Source: a virus. From it: a stretch of DNA of 28,199 bases. Positions 28,083 to 28,199 of this stretch are shown here, piece after piece (the stretch's first letter is position 1; each line of letters opens with the position of its first letter). A program made the translations under genes and the position numbers. Where the stretch lies: positions 1 to 28,199 of IMG/VR virus record IMGVR_UViG_3300025159_000356. The stretch is one strand, 5' to 3'. The notes below the pieces were generated by a model, which was not told the origin of the DNA, did not search any database, and saw only the letters and a list, made by a program, of their open reading frames with translations.

Positions 28083-28199
28083 GTGGCGCTGTCGTTGGGG
28101 TTGTTGTGGGGAGTGGGCGCTGCGGCGGATGGAGGGAATGATGGTAGTGATTCCAGCACCAGCCAGAGTTCTACTCACAATCGTGGAATGTTTAGCGTG
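28083..28199 (+). CDS. Partial gene, secreted or membrane protein (5' end)
   Basis: An open frame continuing past the window edge. From GTG 28083 it reads MALSLGLLWGVGAAADGGND then GSDSSTSQSSTHNRGMFSV, which looks like a signal peptide or lipid-free leader followed by a Ser/Gly-rich linker. AAGGATAAGG lies 12 bases upstream, a little far. A competing overlapping frame from ATG 28141, after GGAGGG, reads MVVIPAPARVLLTIVECLA. Which is translated, or both, cannot be decided from the fragment. Confidence 0.4.
   Translation, partial: MALSLGLLWGVGAAADGGNDGSDSSTSQSSTHNRGMFSV

Overview
The window looks like most of a tailed, probably short-tailed (podovirus-like) double-stranded DNA bacteriophage. 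About 23 kb of tightly packed genes on the minus strand encode packaging, capsid, tail/fibre and lysis proteins. They are separated by a ~760-bp control region from a plus-strand early operon of small proteins that runs off the right edge. No integrase, repressor, ribosomal RNA, tRNA or CRISPR array was seen. No tape-measure or major tail-tube gene is recognisable, which together with a giant putative internal virion protein favours a short tail. The host cannot be named: no recognisable spanin pair is present and the lysis genes (amidase, XhlA-like protein, small holin) do not settle the cell-wall type. The plus-strand small genes belong to families I associate with many environmental and metagenomic phages.

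Late region, in transcription order (right to left): small and large terminase subunits, a mini zinc-ribbon protein, portal, two accessory proteins, a 1225-residue giant protein, scaffold, major capsid protein, a run of small head-completion, decoration and zinc-binding proteins, three long tail/connector proteins, a fibre cassette, then lysis genes (XhlA-like, membrane protein, amidase, micro-protein, holin) and a strong hairpin terminator at 5-31. Genes are spaced by only a few bases or overlap by 1-50 bases, so translational coupling is likely throughout. Only one convincing promoter (23108-23137) was seen for this operon.

Control region (23069-23910): two divergent sigma70-type promoters with the same -35 flank enclose an array of TCTAAC hexamers. 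Many of these are spaced exactly 11 bp apart, and the array itself is built from a duplicated ~129-bp block. A GC-rich hairpin, an AT-rich palindrome and a 12-bp-arm inverted repeat lie beside the array. It is a good candidate for the replication origin, a terminase recognition site or a multi-operator switch.

Early region (23911 onward): small proteins, mostly preceded by a strong Shine-Dalgarno sequence, including a Cys-rich GHD-motif protein, a WARxNYKP mini-protein, an FHYGEC protein and a MazG-like protein. The most striking item is between the first two early genes. The 69 bases at 24266-24334 fold as a complete type II hammerhead ribozyme, with all core nucleotides, a GUC cleavage site, 7-bp stems I and III, and a 5-bp complementarity between loop I and the sequence just after stem II. 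It would cut the early mRNA after position 24298, 61 bases before the next start codon.
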